A stretch of 55,063 nucleotides of DNA from JAGMXM01 sp964458325 (GCA_964458325.1 CAYWIM010000019.1:1-55063), one strand, 5' to 3'. Positions 24,901 through 33,996 are shown, counted from the stretch's first letter. Notes: generated by a model from the letters alone, not told the origin. Program-made: numbers and translations.

Positions 24901-27900
24901 CGCGCCTGCGCCGTCACGGAATCCACCTCGAGCCAGTGGGGTGGGGCCATTGATGTCGATCAAGGCGCTTTGGCAGTCGAGAATTGCCTGATCCGCGGCA
25001 ATTCGACCGACGTCGCCCAAGGTCTGGGCGGAGGGGCGATCTCCCTCTACACGGACCAGCCGTGCTCTTTCGTCAACACCACCTTCTCGGGGAATCGCCA
25101 GCAGTCGCTCAACGGCTTCGGTGGCGGTGCCTTGTATGTCGAGAACCTCACCCCGAGCTCCGAACTCCCCGTCCAGGTCGCGCACTGCACCTTTGCCGAG
25201 AACGTGGATGCCGCCGGCCGGGGCAGCTCGATTCACGCGAATGTCTTCGGCACCATGGTCCGGGTCCAGAATTGCATCTTTGCCGATGCCCGTGGGAAGA
25301 ACCTCGGGGTCGAAGGTGCCGGTCGAATCCTCTCCCTCTCAGGCAACGTCTCCGATGACACCACCCGGGTGGTGCTCACGCAAGGTGGTCAGCCCAAGGA
25401 GATCTTCCTCCTCGAGGCGACCCAGGGAGATCTGACCCAGACCAATCCGCTGCTGGTCCTGCCGCTGGATACGCGCATCCTCCCCACCGCGGCGTATCGC
25501 CTCCAGCCAACGAGCCCGGCCCGGGGGCTGGCGGTTTATCCCAGCGCAACCACGGACCAGCGCGGAGCGCTCCGCGGCGACGGCGATCCCGACGCGGGCG
25601 CGCTCGAGGCCGAGGCATCCGCCCGCATCGTCATCAATGAAATCCATTTCGATCCGAATCCGAGCCCGCCTGTGGGCGAACCGGCTTGCGACTATGTCGA
25701 GCTGTGCGTGCCGCGGGATTCCGTGCCCGTTGACCTGGGGGGCTTCAGCCTGTGGGTCGGCAGCGGCCAACGACATCTCTTCCCCGCCAACACCCTCATT
25801 CAGCCAGGACGTGGCATCATCGTCGCCGACTGCTCCTTCAGCGCCGGAACAGTCCAATACCCGACGCCCGTCCAGACGCCCTCAGTGACCGTGGCGATCT
25901 CCCGCTACGAAGCGGCCTCGAATCCGGCCCAGGTGGTCGTTGTGTCGCCCGACCACGGCTTGGCAACCGGTGAGCGAATCGAGATCCAGGGCGCCCCACT
26001 GTCCGCCTTCAATGGCGAGCAGGTCATCACGCGGCTCGGACAAGACAAGTTCTCTTTCGCCGTCCCGTACCGGCACGCGATCACCGACTATGCCTCCTAC
26101 AACAGCGGCGCCGCTGTCAAAGTGACCTCTGCCGGGCACGGCCTGGCGACTTTAGACCGGGTGACGATCGCGGACACGATCGCGGACTACAACGGCGAGC
26201 ACAGCGTCACCAGGATCGATGGCGACACGTTCTCCATTTCGATCGCCTTCACCACCAACCCAACCGAGAAAGGGAGCTGGACCCCGGCGGCCAGCGGCGA
26301 TCAGGGCGCCTGGATCGCTCGCCTCAACCTCGAGCGGCGCGGGCGAATCCGCCTGTTCGACGCCGGCGATCGTCTCGTCTCGAACGTGGCTTACGTGGGC
26401 GAGTTCATCGATCCGACCGGCGTGCTCACGCCGGCGATCCTGGCCCACAGCTCGATCTCATTGACACCCGATTTGGTCGGCTTCGCTCTGCTGCCCCATT
26501 GCATCCTTGGCGCCAATCTGCCCGGATTTGTTCGGTTCACCGACGGCTTGCTTGATCCAAGCGGAGAAACCACCTCGCCGGGCTTCGATACCCACGGCAC
26601 GGCGTTCGGTTCGCCCAACGCCAAGCCGACGGCTGGCCCTGATGTGTGGTTTGTGGATGAGGACCTGCCCGCCGACATCCCGGTGCTTGCCAACGACGCC
26701 GATGCCGATGGCTCCGACCAACTCGTGCTGGTGGACGTCAGTGCCGCCTCGAAGCCTGACACGGGCGCCGAAAGTTCGGTCCAGACACTCGCCCAAGCCA
26801 AGGTCCAGGTGTATCCAGTCACCACCCCCTTGCGCGGGCTGGGTTTGACCTACGACCCCCGTGTGTCCCAGGACCTGCAAGCGCTGCCCGCAGGAGTGGA
26901 GGCCGTCGAGGTCTTCTACTACGAGATTGTCGATATCGGCGCCGGCCCGGTCCGGCAATACAAGCCCGCTTCGCCACCGCAAGCCAATCGGACGGTCGTT
27001 GTCTCCCCGGGACACCGGCTGGCGAGCGGCACCTCGATCATCCTCTCTGGCGCCATGTCGGATGGCAGTGGGATCTCGCCCTACAACGGCATCTTTGCGA
27101 TCGAGTCCGTCAACGATGATGAGTTTATGATCCCGGTTGAGTTCGCGGATGATCCAATCGTCAAAGGAGGCTGGATCACCCGCGACCCGCGCCAGACCGA
27201 CTCCCGGGCCGAAGGCGAGGTCACGGTCACAGTCATCGGCGCCAATGACCCGCCCGCTCCCGTTCAAGATCTCGTGACCACGGACGAAGAAGGCATCGTT
27301 CGGATCATGGGTGATCCTGATCTCGCCGGCACTACCTGGGCGTTCGACACCGATAACGAATACCCCGCGAAGCCGATCATCTCCGCTGTCAGCCTTCTGC
27401 CAAATGATGACGATCCGGACAGTGACGACGGGCCCGCCTCCCTGACGCTGGTGGGCATCGTGGGCGGGGTCCAGCCCATCCTGGACTATGCGCCGGGCGC
27501 CACCGCCGGCAACCTGAAGGTCCACTCGCCCAACCATCACTTGGCCGACGGGACCGTGATCCTGATCTCCGGGTACGGTGGCTATCGATCCTACAACGGC
27601 TTTCATCGTATCGCCTTGCTCGGAGATCCCGACTGGTTCTCGATTCCGGTGGCGTATGTGGACAATGCGGACGCCAAAGGGGAGTGGGCCATACTCAACG
27701 ATGTCAATCGCCTCACGACGGTGACCGCCTTCGGAGCCGCCGTCCGCCTCGACCTCCGCACCGACCGCATCGAGACCAGCATTGTTTACAACCCTCGCAC
27801 GTCCGCCTACTTGAATGGCCTGGCTTTGGGCGAGAGCGCCGATGACTCGTTCTATTACGCAGTGCAAGACCGTCACAGTGCGGTCAGTCTTGCGCGCGTG

Positions 27901-30900
27901 ACCGTGCGCGTGGCGGGCGTGAATGATCCCCCCGTCCCAAATCCTGATCCAGCCTCTCTCTCACAGCTCGATTCCCTCGCCGGCCCGCAGGGCCTTTCGC
28001 TCCAAGAGCTGATCGCCCAATTGGAGATCCTCTACTCGCTGCCTGCCGCAGCCGGATCCGGCGCAGGGGCCCAAACCTGGGTTCAGTTCACTCCCTCTGA
28101 TTCGACCGAACTCCCGGTCCAGCTGCTCCTGACTGGCCTCTGGGCCACCGATGCTGCCACCGCCATCACCATCGCCGCCGACGATCTCCAGGGCAACGAT
28201 TCCGATGTGGACCGCACCGACACATGGAGCGTTCAGTCCGTGGTCAGCCCGAGCCGAGGCGGCGCCCGAATCACCCGCAGTCCCGACGGCACAACCCTAA
28301 CTTATGATCCGGCTGACTCGGTCCGGCTCCGCCAACTCGCTCGCGAAGAGCTGTATCTGGACTCTTTCACAGTGACGGTGACCGATGGTCAAGGCGGCAA
28401 TGTGGATTCGCTGGCAGTCGTTTTAGTGAGCGGCCTGAACGAAACACCTGTGGCCCTGGTTGACACGGCGGCAACCTCGGAAGACAGCGTCTTGGCGCTC
28501 GCGCCACCGGATCGGACTGTCCTCGACAACGACACCGACGACGATATCGACGGTTTCGAGCCGGACAATGTTCTCCGCCTCGTTCCCCTCACCGGAGCTC
28601 TCAGTACGCCGGGAGGAGCCTCAGTCACTACGGCGGGATCGAGCCTTACCTACGACCCGACCACGTCCCCCATTCTCGACGCACTGGTCGAGGGGGCCGC
28701 ATACGCTGACACTTTCACTTACACCGTGATGGACGGCAGTTTCCTCTTTGCGAACGACGACTTTTTCCGGACAGCGGCCGACAGCGCTGAGGTCGAGCTC
28801 GAGGTCCTGAGCAATGACCGGAACCTGACCCGCACCGGCCACGCTGTGCAGGCCTATCGCGCCGCCGCCGACCCGGCTCGCACACTTGTTGTGGCTCCCG
28901 CTCACGGGTTGGTGACGGGCGCAGCAGTGGCGATTGCCGAATGCGCCACCGCCGGCCTTTATAACCAAGTCCATCATGTGACGGCGCTGGACGCCGACAC
29001 GTTCTCGATTCCCGTCCCCTTCGTGGACGATCCGGCACAGAAGGGCCTCTGGGGCCCACTGATCATTACGAAAGTGACCTCGGCCAGCAGCGGAGGGACG
29101 ATCGAGATCAACCACACCGGCAGCGCCCTGGTTTACCGCCCGCAAGTCAATTTTGTCGGCGACGAGACCTTTGCCTACACGATCGGCGATGGTCAGGGCG
29201 GAGCCGACAGCGGCACCGTTACCGTCCGTGTCACGGTCGATCACCTCAACGGAAACCTCCAGGCCAATCCAGACAACTTCAGCGTCGCCAAGGGACAGTC
29301 GCCGAGCCTCGATGTTCTCGCCAACGACGGTGTCGTGCCCAATGCGAGCCAGAACCTGACCATCACTCGCGTCTTCGACACGCCATCCGACGATGTTGTC
29401 GAACTCCTGAACGGATCGATTGTGTACCGCCAGAAAGCCAGCGAGCAGCCCCCGTACACGCGCACCTTCTGGTACGCAATCTCCGGCGGCGGCCCCGCCG
29501 GGGCTGTCGCCCAAGTCATCGTCCAGGTGGTGGACCGCCAAAACTCCCTCCCGATCCGCAACGACGCCTTCAGCGTGGCTGTTGGCAGCGCCAATAACCC
29601 GCTCGATGTCCTGGCTAACGACAACTTGCTGCCCGGTTCAACCGCCGACCTGACGATATTGAGCTTCAACGACCCGCCCCATGGTCAGGTGACGCGCGGC
29701 GCGACCGATGCTCAGTTGCTCTACACTCCTGACTCCGGTTTCAGTGGCACCGATGCCTTCACTTACGTGGCGGCGGACGGCAAGGGGGGAACGGGTGAGG
29801 CCGCTGTCACCGTCACCGTTGGTCGGCTGATGGCCACGCACGATTTCTTCGCCGTGCCGCTCGACCGCGCGGGAGACACCAGTGACGACGCCCGCACCTC
29901 GACGCTGGACGTGCTGGCCAATGACGGCCTGCTGCCGCCCGACGGCGCGGTCCTGAGCATCGTTCCCTTCACTCCCCCGACCATCACCAGCACCCTGGGT
30001 GAGCTGAGTGTCGCCGGCGACGGGCACAGCCTGGTGTTCAACCCTGCTCCCGGACAGCTTGGAGAAATGACCTACACCTACACTGTGCAGGACGGTTCGG
30101 GCCATGAGGCTTCGGCCGAGGTGACCATCGCGGTTTTCGCGGCCGGCGCCAAAGCCAGCCCGGACTTCTTTACGGTCCATGCCGATAGCAGCGCCAACCC
30201 GCTGCCGGTGCTCCTGAACGATGCGTTCGTGCCGGCTCCTGGCCGAATGCTCACCGTGGTCGAAGTCGGCGCCGGGCTCGGAGGCCCCAATCACGGCGGA
30301 ACCGTCGTGGTCCAGTCGGACGCTCTATTCTACACCCCGGCCCCAGGCTACGTGGGGGAGGAGACCTTTACCTATACGATGACCGACTCGCGGTCCACCG
30401 ACACGGCCAGGGTCGTCGTCCAAGTGAGTCCCGGGACGCTCGATGCCAACAGCGACGCCTTTACCGTCTTTTACGAGTCGTCCGGCACAGCCGAAACCGG
30501 ACGCGAGTTCTCGTTACCTGTGCTGGCTAACGACGGTGTGATACCGGATCGGGGGCAGTTCCTCCGTATCACCGGCGTGGGTATCGATGACACGAATGCT
30601 GAAAATGCGCCGGACAAGCAGGGTCAGGTCCGAATCAGCGCCGACGGCTTGAGTCTGCTCTACGCGCCGATGGATCAGGACTTCCCTTACACGGAACGGT
30701 TTACTTACGAAATCTCGGACGGCACCAGCCGCCGGGCCGAGGGAAAGGTCGAGATCCTGGTCCAACAGCGTGCCAACGTAAAAGACCTCGAGACCCACGA
30801 CGATTTCTTCAGTGTGGCGCGGGACAGCGCAGCCAACGTCCTCGCTGTGCTCCGCAATGACGGCGTCAAGCCAGCCTCGGCCGACGGTTGGCTCATCACG

Positions 30901-33900
30901 AGCGTGGACCGGCCTGCTTTTGAAGGCGCGGCGGTCATCAGTGGCAGCACCATTTTGTACACGCCCCAACCCGGCTTCGTGGGCACGTCGACGTTCCATT
31001 ACCAAGTCTCCGACCGCCTCGGGGGTACTGGCTCAGCCACCATCACGGTCAAGGTGGGCGACCACCCGCTGTCTCCCGACCTCTTGACGGCCCGTTCGGG
31101 GAGCGCGGACAATGTCCTCGACGTCCTCGCCAACGACGCTCTGCGCCCCGAGACGGCCGCCGCCTACCGTCTTCTGGACGCGGGTGGCACCGATCAGGGC
31201 GGCGCCGTTTCGGTCCGCAACGGACGCGTGCTCTACACACCCGATGAGGACTACACCGGCAGTTACCCGTACACGGAACGATTCGAATATCGTGTGGCCG
31301 ATGATTCAGAAGGCGCGACCTCGGGTCAGGGGGCGGTTGTTGTCCACCGCGACGGATCGGACCGGGCCAGCGCCGAGCTTCGTGTAACCGTCAACGGCGT
31401 CAACGATCCTCCCGTCATCACCGGCACGTCCGATCAATACGCGATCACGGACAAGGACCACGTCAATCCGTTCGCGGGTGTGACGATTTCGGAGGTGGAT
31501 GCCTTCGGAGACCAGCCGTTGTATGTCGAGGTCATCATCGACAATCCTGAGAAAGGCACTCTGGACACTCGAAATACCGGCTTCACGCAGACGGCCCCCG
31601 GCACCTATGCTTTCGCCGGCTGCACCGCCGCGTCCGCCACGGCTGCTCTGCACAATCTGGTGTTCTGGCCCACCGAGAATCGAATCACAGTTCCTACCAC
31701 CGAGGTGGCTCGTTTCACCCTCAAGGTCGACGATGGCTATGTCGCCGTTCCGGTGACCGACACCGTCACGGCCGTGGCCGTCACGGCCGTCAACGACGCG
31801 CCCGTCATCCAGGGCACCGTCGCGGGCTTGACGGTCTATCACCAGCTCACCATCCGGCCCTTCGCGGGTGTCCTGGTGACCGAGGTGGACGATCTGACTC
31901 TGCAGCCCCTGCGCATTACCGTGACCGTGAGCGACCCCTCGCACGGCTATTTCACCAACCTGGGAGGCTTCGTTCCCGTCGGTTTGAGCGATTACGTGCT
32001 CGAGCCCACAACCGGCGCCGACGGCACGCTGGCGTTGCGCGGACTGGTCTTTGTGCCAACCACCAACGGGCGTGTCGAATTCGAGTCCTCCGAGACCACG
32101 CAATTCACCATCACGGTCGATGACCACTTCCAAACGCCGCCGGTCAGTGACAACCAAACCACGGTCATCGCAATGCACGGGCTGATCCAGAAGCTCATGG
32201 CCAGCGATGGCTCCCACGCGGACGAGTTTGGCTTCGCCGTCTCGGCCAACCGCGATCTGGTGGCAGCAGGCGCGCCTTTCGATGATCCGATCGCCAGCCA
32301 ATCCGGCTCCGTCTACCTCTACGCGCGGCAATTCGGGAATCCCGAGTCGTGGATTCAGATCCAGAAAATCGTTCCTACCGATGCAGCCAAAGAAGACCAT
32401 TTCGGTTACTCCGTCGCCCTCGAGGGAAGCACGCTGGCCGCAGGCGCACGCAAGGACGTCCATAACGGCATCAAGACGGGATCCGTCTATGTCTTCGAGC
32501 GCGATCAGGGTGGTGCGGGGGCCTGGGGCCAGGCGCAAAAGCTCGCCCCGTCCAATGGCACCACCGACAACGAGTTCGGCCGGGCCATCGCCTTGAGTGG
32601 CGATTTCCTCGCTGTCGGCGCACCCCGTCCCACGCGCTTGAGCAAGCGGTCCGGATCCGTGTATCTCTTCGCTCGCAACCCAGCCCCTGGCCCCGCGTGG
32701 ATTCTGGTCCGAGAGATCGTCCCGGCGGACGGTCTGGCCGGGGATTACTTCGGCTGGGCCGTCTCCTTGTCTGGTAACGACCTCCTCGTCGGCGCGCCGA
32801 GCGCCAACGCCCCAGCAACGGGTTCCGGCGCCGTGTACGTCTTCTCTCGTCATGAGGGTGGCGAGAACAAATGGGGTCAGGTGCAAAAGCTGACGGGAGC
32901 CGACACGGCCGCGGGTGATGGATTCGGCAGCGCCGTGGCGTTGCAGGGCAACTGGCTCGCCGCCGGCGCCCCTTATGACGCTGACTTCGGCGACCGCTCC
33001 GGCTCGGCCTATCTCTTCTCCCGCACGGGGACGGGCGCCACGCCTTGGCTCCAGGCCAAAAAAATCCAGGCGATCGATCCCGCGAAATACGACGAGTTCG
33101 GCTTCGCCGTCAGCCTCGACGATGGGCTTCTGCTGGTTGGCGCGCGGCTCGATGACGACTCGGGCTTGAGATCTGGTTCCGCCTATCTCTTTGGCCAGAA
33201 TCGAGATGGCGCCGACGCCTGGGGTTTGGTCGAGAAGCTGGCGCCTCCGATGCTCGACAAGTATTACGAGTTCGGCTACTCGGTCAGCATCCGGGATCAC
33301 ACGATCGCGATCGGCGCCCGTTACGATAGCGAGACCGGAAAGCGCTTCGGCGCATGTTACATTTACCGCGTCAAGTTCAACAACGCGCCCTTGCTCGCCA
33401 CGCCCATCCCCGATCAGTGGGCGGTCGTCAACCAGAGCTTCACCTATGCCTTGGCGCCGGGGAGCTTTGGCGATCCGGACGTCGGTGACGTGCTCACCCT
33501 GGCCGCGCTAGATCCAGGCAACCCGCCTGCGAACTGGTTGACCTTCAACGCGGCCGCTGCGACGTTCAGCGGAACACCCTCCGCCGTCGCCGCTCACACC
33601 ATCATCGTAAACGCCACGGACGACGACGGCGCGGTAGCAAGCGACAGCTTCCAGATAAGCGTTCTGAGCTCGGCACCGAGCGGGCTGGCGGTGGTTCAAG
33701 CGGCAGGCCTCCCGCTCGACGTCCCGGCCCTCCTGGATTACCCCACTTTGCTCCTGCACAAAGGCCCATCCAGTCTCTGGGTTGACCTCACCTTCCGCCG
33801 GCGGATCGACGATCCCCAACTGGCTTACTGGATCGAGAGGTCAAGCGACCTGATGACCTGGACCTCGGTCAGCGCCGACATCATTGGCCAGCAGGCGGTC

Positions 33901-33996
33901 GCTGTGAACGATCGCTACGAGTGGGTAACAGTCCGGGTTCGCACACAGCCTGCGGTCGACTCGATCTCGTTTTTCCGCGTTGCGGTGTGCCCATGA
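21907..33996 (+). CDS. Giant (4029 aa) multi-domain adhesin-like exported protein
   Basis: A signal peptide (AAVQCAAFVLTLLLTMPAALA) is followed by a mosaic of extracellular beta domains. Two near-identical 109-aa repeats (about 39-256) come first, then cadherin/Ig-like repeats with VNDAP linkers (to about 870). A parallel beta-helix in the CSLREAI/POMP style starts at NLLVTRTEDDENPGSLRDAL (875 to about 1230), and then a lamin-tail-like domain (INEIHFDPNP, about 1240-1330). Five short 'HGL ... YNG ... DTFSIPV ... KGxW' modules are scattered over 1337-2384. About eight 'VLANDxhhP' Ig-like (tandem-95/Big_9) repeats cover about 2450-3160, and more cadherin-like repeats follow. Seven FG-GAP blades (about 3423-3825) come next, then a putative-Ig domain (PIPDQWAVVNQSFTY) and a C-terminal domain (YWIERSSDLMTWT ... 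FFRVAV). There is no membrane anchor or enzyme motif. Likely a surface adhesin or matrix protein ending the six-gene operon. Confidence 0.85.
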   Translation: MQPAKRFQSRRRKAAVQCAAFVLTLLLTMPAALAANAPPSFTKGADQTVNEDAGAQTVTDWATSINPGEGESSQTVTFRIEDDNATLFSARPAIAANGTLTYTPADNANGTATVTVELMDDGGTDNGGDDTSDPQTFTIIVNAVNDPPSFTKGADQTVTEDAGAKTVTGWATSINPGPGESSQTVQFLVTDDNPALFSARPAIASDGTLTYTPANNASGAATVTVELKDDGGTANGGDDTSDPQTFSITVSTVNDPPQVTFGSPAPSGITDKQTSEPFKKIDLADNDDGEQLSVTIKFPDGVGSFPVSTGFSKAVSGTNVIYTLTARSVADAKSYVKALVFTPVQNRIPLGETETTTFTVTATDQSNATGSATVSLAVSPVNDAPRIVGSLPASINDNAVASIFSAVTVEDDDKVRVSGNVVSQQVTVNVTWSTDTGTGTMLVPSSTTLPINGTPSAATTKLQGIQFQPVANRRPVGQTESFALTLTVTDAAGLSAAQNGERTFSIASVNDAPTLSVSASPASFKDTQTVTPFRATITDPDVGESFTLTLQPVSDPGFTYGVLEPASPSFSGDAAAVQNALRGVGYRPTPNKANNTAVTFQVTVADAQSATATGTITLTIQSVNDPPNVTGVTTEILRTTDDPNQPPVLPFRSVSVTDPDQGDQLKVALTLDDPQMGTLSQTTLNGTSAQVTAQVRAITFRPAQRPDRVLNATRTVTLTITVVDSGHVSRSNSGTRIAITSVNGAPLISGIPENELQPVLLNPAPPVVPFAGVSVDDDDRVAITVTVSLDDKDKGAFDPAHLGGFVQQSGTGTYRFTGMPAEATLALAGLQFVVNPDHLFPPNSPGGTAFRIEAVDSVLNTARKTLSILLQEAPRNLLVTRTEDDENPGSLRDALRQAGNNDVITFALPSYPALIRLKQELGPLLLARNLTFKGPGADLLVISGDSDGNRQPDTQLFQVRAAVVIEGLTLSHGRNRLPSGADTSGGAIYVGLSGQLTMRACAVTESTSSQWGGAIDVDQGALAVENCLIRGNSTDVAQGLGGGAISLYTDQPCSFVNTTFSGNRQQSLNGFGGGALYVENLTPSSELPVQVAHCTFAENVDAAGRGSSIHANVFGTMVRVQNCIFADARGKNLGVEGAGRILSLSGNVSDDTTRVVLTQGGQPKEIFLLEATQGDLTQTNPLLVLPLDTRILPTAAYRLQPTSPARGLAVYPSATTDQRGALRGDGDPDAGALEAEASARIVINEIHFDPNPSPPVGEPACDYVELCVPRDSVPVDLGGFSLWVGSGQRHLFPANTLIQPGRGIIVADCSFSAGTVQYPTPVQTPSVTVAISRYEAASNPAQVVVVSPDHGLATGERIEIQGAPLSAFNGEQVITRLGQDKFSFAVPYRHAITDYASYNSGAAVKVTSAGHGLATLDRVTIADTIADYNGEHSVTRIDGDTFSISIAFTTNPTEKGSWTPAASGDQGAWIARLNLERRGRIRLFDAGDRLVSNVAYVGEFIDPTGVLTPAILAHSSISLTPDLVGFALLPHCILGANLPGFVRFTDGLLDPSGETTSPGFDTHGTAFGSPNAKPTAGPDVWFVDEDLPADIPVLANDADADGSDQLVLVDVSAASKPDTGAESSVQTLAQAKVQVYPVTTPLRGLGLTYDPRVSQDLQALPAGVEAVEVFYYEIVDIGAGPVRQYKPASPPQANRTVVVSPGHRLASGTSIILSGAMSDGSGISPYNGIFAIESVNDDEFMIPVEFADDPIVKGGWITRDPRQTDSRAEGEVTVTVIGANDPPAPVQDLVTTDEEGIVRIMGDPDLAGTTWAFDTDNEYPAKPIISAVSLLPNDDDPDSDDGPASLTLVGIVGGVQPILDYAPGATAGNLKVHSPNHHLADGTVILISGYGGYRSYNGFHRIALLGDPDWFSIPVAYVDNADAKGEWAILNDVNRLTTVTAFGAAVRLDLRTDRIETSIVYNPRTSAYLNGLALGESADDSFYYAVQDRHSAVSLARVTVRVAGVNDPPVPNPDPASLSQLDSLAGPQGLSLQELIAQLEILYSLPAAAGSGAGAQTWVQFTPSDSTELPVQLLLTGLWATDAATAITIAADDLQGNDSDVDRTDTWSVQSVVSPSRGGARITRSPDGTTLTYDPADSVRLRQLAREELYLDSFTVTVTDGQGGNVDSLAVVLVSGLNETPVALVDTAATSEDSVLALAPPDRTVLDNDTDDDIDGFEPDNVLRLVPLTGALSTPGGASVTTAGSSLTYDPTTSPILDALVEGAAYADTFTYTVMDGSFLFANDDFFRTAADSAEVELEVLSNDRNLTRTGHAVQAYRAAADPARTLVVAPAHGLVTGAAVAIAECATAGLYNQVHHVTALDADTFSIPVPFVDDPAQKGLWGPLIITKVTSASSGGTIEINHTGSALVYRPQVNFVGDETFAYTIGDGQGGADSGTVTVRVTVDHLNGNLQANPDNFSVAKGQSPSLDVLANDGVVPNASQNLTITRVFDTPSDDVVELLNGSIVYRQKASEQPPYTRTFWYAISGGGPAGAVAQVIVQVVDRQNSLPIRNDAFSVAVGSANNPLDVLANDNLLPGSTADLTILSFNDPPHGQVTRGATDAQLLYTPDSGFSGTDAFTYVAADGKGGTGEAAVTVTVGRLMATHDFFAVPLDRAGDTSDDARTSTLDVLANDGLLPPDGAVLSIVPFTPPTITSTLGELSVAGDGHSLVFNPAPGQLGEMTYTYTVQDGSGHEASAEVTIAVFAAGAKASPDFFTVHADSSANPLPVLLNDAFVPAPGRMLTVVEVGAGLGGPNHGGTVVVQSDALFYTPAPGYVGEETFTYTMTDSRSTDTARVVVQVSPGTLDANSDAFTVFYESSGTAETGREFSLPVLANDGVIPDRGQFLRITGVGIDDTNAENAPDKQGQVRISADGLSLLYAPMDQDFPYTERFTYEISDGTSRRAEGKVEILVQQRANVKDLETHDDFFSVARDSAANVLAVLRNDGVKPASADGWLITSVDRPAFEGAAVISGSTILYTPQPGFVGTSTFHYQVSDRLGGTGSATITVKVGDHPLSPDLLTARSGSADNVLDVLANDALRPETAAAYRLLDAGGTDQGGAVSVRNGRVLYTPDEDYTGSYPYTERFEYRVADDSEGATSGQGAVVVHRDGSDRASAELRVTVNGVNDPPVITGTSDQYAITDKDHVNPFAGVTISEVDAFGDQPLYVEVIIDNPEKGTLDTRNTGFTQTAPGTYAFAGCTAASATAALHNLVFWPTENRITVPTTEVARFTLKVDDGYVAVPVTDTVTAVAVTAVNDAPVIQGTVAGLTVYHQLTIRPFAGVLVTEVDDLTLQPLRITVTVSDPSHGYFTNLGGFVPVGLSDYVLEPTTGADGTLALRGLVFVPTTNGRVEFESSETTQFTITVDDHFQTPPVSDNQTTVIAMHGLIQKLMASDGSHADEFGFAVSANRDLVAAGAPFDDPIASQSGSVYLYARQFGNPESWIQIQKIVPTDAAKEDHFGYSVALEGSTLAAGARKDVHNGIKTGSVYVFERDQGGAGAWGQAQKLAPSNGTTDNEFGRAIALSGDFLAVGAPRPTRLSKRSGSVYLFARNPAPGPAWILVREIVPADGLAGDYFGWAVSLSGNDLLVGAPSANAPATGSGAVYVFSRHEGGENKWGQVQKLTGADTAAGDGFGSAVALQGNWLAAGAPYDADFGDRSGSAYLFSRTGTGATPWLQAKKIQAIDPAKYDEFGFAVSLDDGLLLVGARLDDDSGLRSGSAYLFGQNRDGADAWGLVEKLAPPMLDKYYEFGYSVSIRDHTIAIGARYDSETGKRFGACYIYRVKFNNAPLLATPIPDQWAVVNQSFTYALAPGSFGDPDVGDVLTLAALDPGNPPANWLTFNAAAATFSGTPSAVAAHTIIVNATDDDGAVASDSFQISVLSSAPSGLAVVQAAGLPLDVPALLDYPTLLLHKGPSSLWVDLTFRRRIDDPQLAYWIERSSDLMTWTSVSADIIGQQAVAVNDRYEWVTVRVRTQPAVDSISFFRVAVCP
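22021..22674 (+). repeat. Tandem duplication, two 327-bp copies in the 4029-aa protein gene
   Basis: Copies at 22021-22347 and 22348-22674 encode 109-aa units starting PSFTKGADQTV and ending at VNDPP. They share long identical DNA stretches (for example GAGGATGCGGGGGCG and CCAGACGGTG/CCAGACAGTG), with differences largely at third positions or conservative changes. This points to recent in-frame duplication. Each unit looks like one Ig/cadherin-type domain. Confidence 0.85.
25915..29058 (+). repeat. Five dispersed ~60-aa 'HGL-YNG-DTFSIPV' modules inside the giant adhesin
   Basis: Copies lie at about 25915-26103, 26113-26292, 26980-27186, 27505-27690 and 28864-29058. Each reads roughly VVSPxHGLxxGxxIxI, then YNGxHxV, then DxDxFSIPVxFxDxPxxKGxW. 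The pattern is like the E1-FCCH-type beta modules found as repeats in some phage tail and surface proteins. They interrupt or abut the larger Ig-like domains rather than forming one array. Confidence 0.6.
29262..31390 (+). repeat. Array of 'VLANDG' Ig-like repeats in the giant adhesin
   Basis: About eight protein-level repeats of 75-110 aa carry a DxFxV ... LDVLANDGVhP ... ADxLxITxV ... GxVxhxxxxLxYTPxxGFxGxxxFTYxVxDG pattern, matching tandem-95/Big_9 type domains. DNA identity is low, so the copies are old. Clear unit starts are near 29265, 29565, 29835, 30155, 30445, 30795 and 31078. Confidence 0.6.
32173..33378 (+). repeat. Seven FG-GAP blades, predicted beta-propeller
   Basis: Seven units of 57-60 aa each contain D-x-FG-x-AV-x-L ... 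L-h-h-GA ... SG-x-h-Y-h-F (for example ADEFGFAVSANRDLVAAGAP and GSVYLYAR). Seven blades is the integrin-alpha-type number. Unit boundaries fall just before QKL/QKI/REI/EKL strands. Confidence 0.75.
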
